Assembly: GCA_013398175.1 (NCBI GenBank)
Contig: VZRZ01001990.1
Span: 62,001-126,000, forward strand
Direction of reading: 5' to 3'
Source of the DNA: Climacteris rufus
Lineage: Eukaryota > Chordata > Aves > Passeriformes > Climacteridae
Length of the DNA stretch: 64,000 bases
Positions within the stretch are counted from its first letter, which is position 1, and the number at the start of each line of letters is the position of its first letter. Below are positions 61,813 through 64,000 of the stretch, piece after piece. The position numbers and the translations under genes are program-made. The notes under the pieces were generated by a model. That model did no database searches. It saw nothing but the letters and a program-made list of their open reading frames with translations, and was not told the DNA's origin.

Positions 61813-61869
61813 TAAGTGGTATCACTTAGGCACACAAGTAGCTTGATAATACCTAAGTGATACCACTTA
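61813..61869. repeat. Perfect 18-bp inverted repeat (hairpin)
   Basis: The left arm TAAGTGGTATCACTTAGG (61813-61830) is exactly complementary to the right arm CCTAAGTGATACCACTTA (61852-61869). The 21-nt spacer has a small CAAG/CTTG stem of its own. Each arm is also internally palindromic (AAGTG...CACTT). It could be a cruciform-forming sequence, a small palindromic transposon remnant or a miRNA-like hairpin. Confidence 0.9.
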
Positions 61870-62418
61870 ACAAAACCTCAGTTTTTGGTTTATGTCATGT
61901 GCAGACTGACCAACTTTAGTCCTTAAATAACCGATCTTCAAGAAAAGGACTTGCATATTCAGGTTTTTTTCTGTCCTACTTCTGGGAGAAAATGTTGTTA
62001 AGAAAGGCAAAAAGTGCTCAGCAACTCCATGGCCCCATTTCAGCAAAGCACAGGCAGCTGCTGAACACTGAGCTCAATAGGAGACATGCAAATGGGCTTC
62101 CTTGTTTTGATGGACTGAAGACAGAGGAAAGTCTCAAATCTGTTTTGCTTCCAAAGAAATCAATTGCAGAGCTTCTATTGATTTCAATGAGAAAAAAACT
62201 CCCACTATTTCAAGGGTAAGTAAATAAACTTAATTCACAGATATAGAGGTCAGTGCTCACAGAGCTTTGCAATAAGAAGCACTGAGCACCTCTAGCATCA
62301 TGGTGAGTGCTGTGCTGCCTTGCTGTGGTGTGCTTTGTCACTCAGCCCAGACCTTCCCCCACCCATCTGCCCACAGGAACAAAGTGAGAGGAATCACATC
62401 TCCTCCAGGTCACCTTGG

Positions 62419-62516
62419 GTTTCCATAGTGACTATTTGAATGTGATTGTCTTATCAATCAGAACCTTCTTTACTCTCATAAGCAACTATAAAATCTCCTC
62501 TGGTTTCTATAGCAAC
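62419..62516 (+). promoter_or_regulatory. Pair of RFX/X-box-like motifs
   Basis: GTTTCCATAGTGAC (62419-62432) and GTTTCTATAGCAAC (62503-62516) both resemble the RFX X-box GTNRCC(0-3N)RGYAAC, 84 bp apart in the same orientation. The second has a fully conserved AGCAAC half. RFX sites mark ciliary, testis and MHC class II regulatory DNA. There is no gene assigned here, so the role is open. Confidence 0.35.
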
Positions 62517-63231
62517 CATCTTTAAACCCATATATTTATCATCCTTAGACTTAGCTGAATTGTTGGAAATAGTGCAAATTAACTGCTGGTGCAATATTTC
62601 TTATATTTTTTCCCTTAAGCAATCCTTTACTGTCAACCAGAACAAGAGTTATGATGAGGCTACTGTCTTTACATTTCACTTACTTAGAGACCCTTTTGGC
62701 TGACTAACCATATGAGCAGCACCTCTTAAAAATCATGGTCTTCATGAGGAACACTGAAAACCCAAAATCTCTGGAGTTCAGCCTTTCCCTTCCCAGTTCA
62801 GACCCCTATGTCATTCCATTCCCAGTCACTTAGCAGAAATAAATGCTGTTTTGATACCCCAAATCACTTCTTGTAATAATATGCAAGAATAGCACCTTTC
62901 CTTCAGTTGCTCAAAGCAAAGTACAGTTGTTGCTTAACAGCAACAGAGTGAGTTACTCAAATATTATTGTTGGTGCAGCACAATGTGCTTAAGGTTAATG
63001 GTCCATTTACACTCCAAACCCAATAAATGTCAAGAAGTTTACGGCTTTTTTTCAACCTAAGTGTGGTAACTGCAGACAAGGCTGATAGCACATTGCCTGT
63101 GGTTTCCTTTCACCAGAGAGCATGCATACACAAGGTTGTCTATAGAGCTGACACTGGCACAAGCACAACTACACTTTTACTTCATGATCTGACCATGAAC
63201 ACATTGCTTTCAGTCTCAAAGTTCATCTTCC

Positions 63232-63279
63232 TGGTTTAACTCATGGTTTAACTCATGGTTTAATTCATGGTTTAACTCA
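63232..63279 (+). repeat. Four 12-bp tandem copies of an LTR terminus
   Basis: TGGTTTAACTCA is repeated four times head to tail, with one C-to-T change in copy three (TGGTTTAATTCA). The unit resembles the TGGTTTAACCCC terminus of the ERVL-type LTR that follows directly. Confidence 0.93.
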
Positions 63280-63470
63280 GCAGGAAGATAAACACACTTT
63301 TCTCCCCACTGCCCTTCCAGTGGAACTGGGGTGAGAAAAAAAAGTGAAATACGTGGGTGACAGTTTAATAGAACAGGAAAGGAAGGGATACTATTAATAA
63401 AAATAATAATAATATACAAAACAAGTGATGTGCAATACACTTGATCACCACCCACAAGAATGTGCCTAAT
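63268..63470 (+). mobile_element. Truncated ERVL-type LTR
   Basis: After the tandem block come 'CCACTGCCCTTCCAGTGG', 'GTGGGTGACAGTTTAATAGA', an AATAATAATAAT stretch and 'GTGATGTGCAATACACTTGA' with 'TCACCACCCA'. These are the landmarks of the 5' half of the LTR family seen at 27.2 kb. The 3' half is missing. Confidence 0.7.
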
Positions 63471-63474
63471 TCAA

Positions 63475-64000
63475 GGTTATAAAGTTATTAATAGATAATT
63501 ATTCTGCTCTGTGGCAGTGTTTTCTGGAATCCTCTTGGTAGCAGCAAGTTGCAGACATACCATACCTACCTCTGTGCAACTTCCAGGTTACATGGAAAGA
63601 TAGAAGGGAAAGAGAGGCCCTCAGCTCCATCTCTGGTGCTGCTTTCTAGCTGTCCTGGGCTTTTCTTTTCTCCTCTTTCTCTGTAGTAGGAAAACAATTT
63701 TGCTTTTGGCACAAGATGAGAAAATTGTTTGATTTTCTCTTAATTTCTAGTTTTTCTTAGAAATGTTTGGTCCCTGCAGCGTCTCCATCTGCTCCCCCTT
63801 GCCCAGAGCTGCCGGGGTGCTGGCACAAGGCAAGTTTGTGCCTGTTCTGCATGTGCAGAGACACCAGCAGAGCTGCAGTCAGTCCACTGTGCTTCTTAGG
63901 AAAACAGTCACTAACAAAATTGAAGAAGTTCAAGAAAAGGTGAAAAAAGAGCCAGAAAGCTGGAGTTGTGGTCACATTTTAGGGAAGAGTAAAAGAGTTT
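63475..64000. other. Unassigned DNA to window end
   Basis: No recognisable exon or repeat. Confidence 0.4.

Noticed and set aside
61992..62219. 75-codon plus-strand frame followed by a GTAAGTA donor-like sequence
   Set aside because: No convincing acceptor or promoter upstream, no recognised family, and the late part (ATTTCAATGAGAA) looks like ordinary AT-rich noncoding DNA.
17500..64000. Search for the mammalian downstream neighbours of ALOX5AP (MEDAG, HSPH1)
   Set aside because: No exon with recognisable similarity was found on either strand, so they probably lie outside the window.
1..64000. CRISPR arrays, operons, phage or bacterial defence systems
   Set aside because: The DNA is vertebrate nuclear sequence. 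The direct repeats present are microsatellites and LTR-derived tandems without regular unique spacers.

Overview
The window is nuclear DNA from a bird, probably a songbird. Four kinds of evidence point there: many CR1 LINE fragments ending in the avian ATTCTATG-type 3' tail, avian ERVL-type solo LTRs beginning TGGTTTAAC, large introns, and one intact vertebrate gene, ALOX5AP (5-lipoxygenase-activating protein, FLAP). There is nothing prokaryotic here. Most long open frames are chance frames in intergenic DNA or decayed transposon frames.

Layout. 1-735 is a minus-strand CR1. A CpG-rich block at about 1.72-2.46 kb carries two minus-strand tRNA genes, tRNA-Val(AAC) and tRNA-Asn(GTT), each followed by a Pol III T-run, and then a (TTCCC)12 microsatellite. 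At 3.15-4.78 kb a decayed CR1 reverse-transcriptase region abuts a reversed ERVL-type LTR. At 5.29-5.66 kb a TATA-like box precedes a 66-codon open frame ending on a splice-donor-like sequence; I do not recognise the product. ALOX5AP occupies 9340-16431 on the plus strand in five coding exons encoding 161 residues, with canonical splice sites and a polyadenylation signal at 17121. A CpG-rich block follows the gene at about 17.15-17.42 kb.

From 17.5 kb to the end I find no confident gene. The recognisable content is CR1 pieces (18.5, 19.0, 19.4, 30, 33.5-35.0, 51.0 and 53.4 kb), LTRs (27.2 kb, a nested pair at 43.1-44.6 kb that contains a 407-bp assembly gap, and 63.2-63.5 kb) and microsatellites. 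There are also some unexplained short structures: a perfect 18-bp inverted repeat at 61.8 kb, a pair of RFX/X-box-like motifs at 62.4-62.5 kb, and a fourfold 12-bp tandem repeat of an LTR terminus at 63.23 kb.

FLAP presents arachidonic acid to 5-lipoxygenase at the nuclear envelope for leukotriene synthesis. The tRNA genes are independent Pol III units. I found no exons of USPL1, MEDAG or HSPH1, the neighbours of ALOX5AP in mammals. I saw no convincing undescribed multi-gene system; the findings are local oddities.
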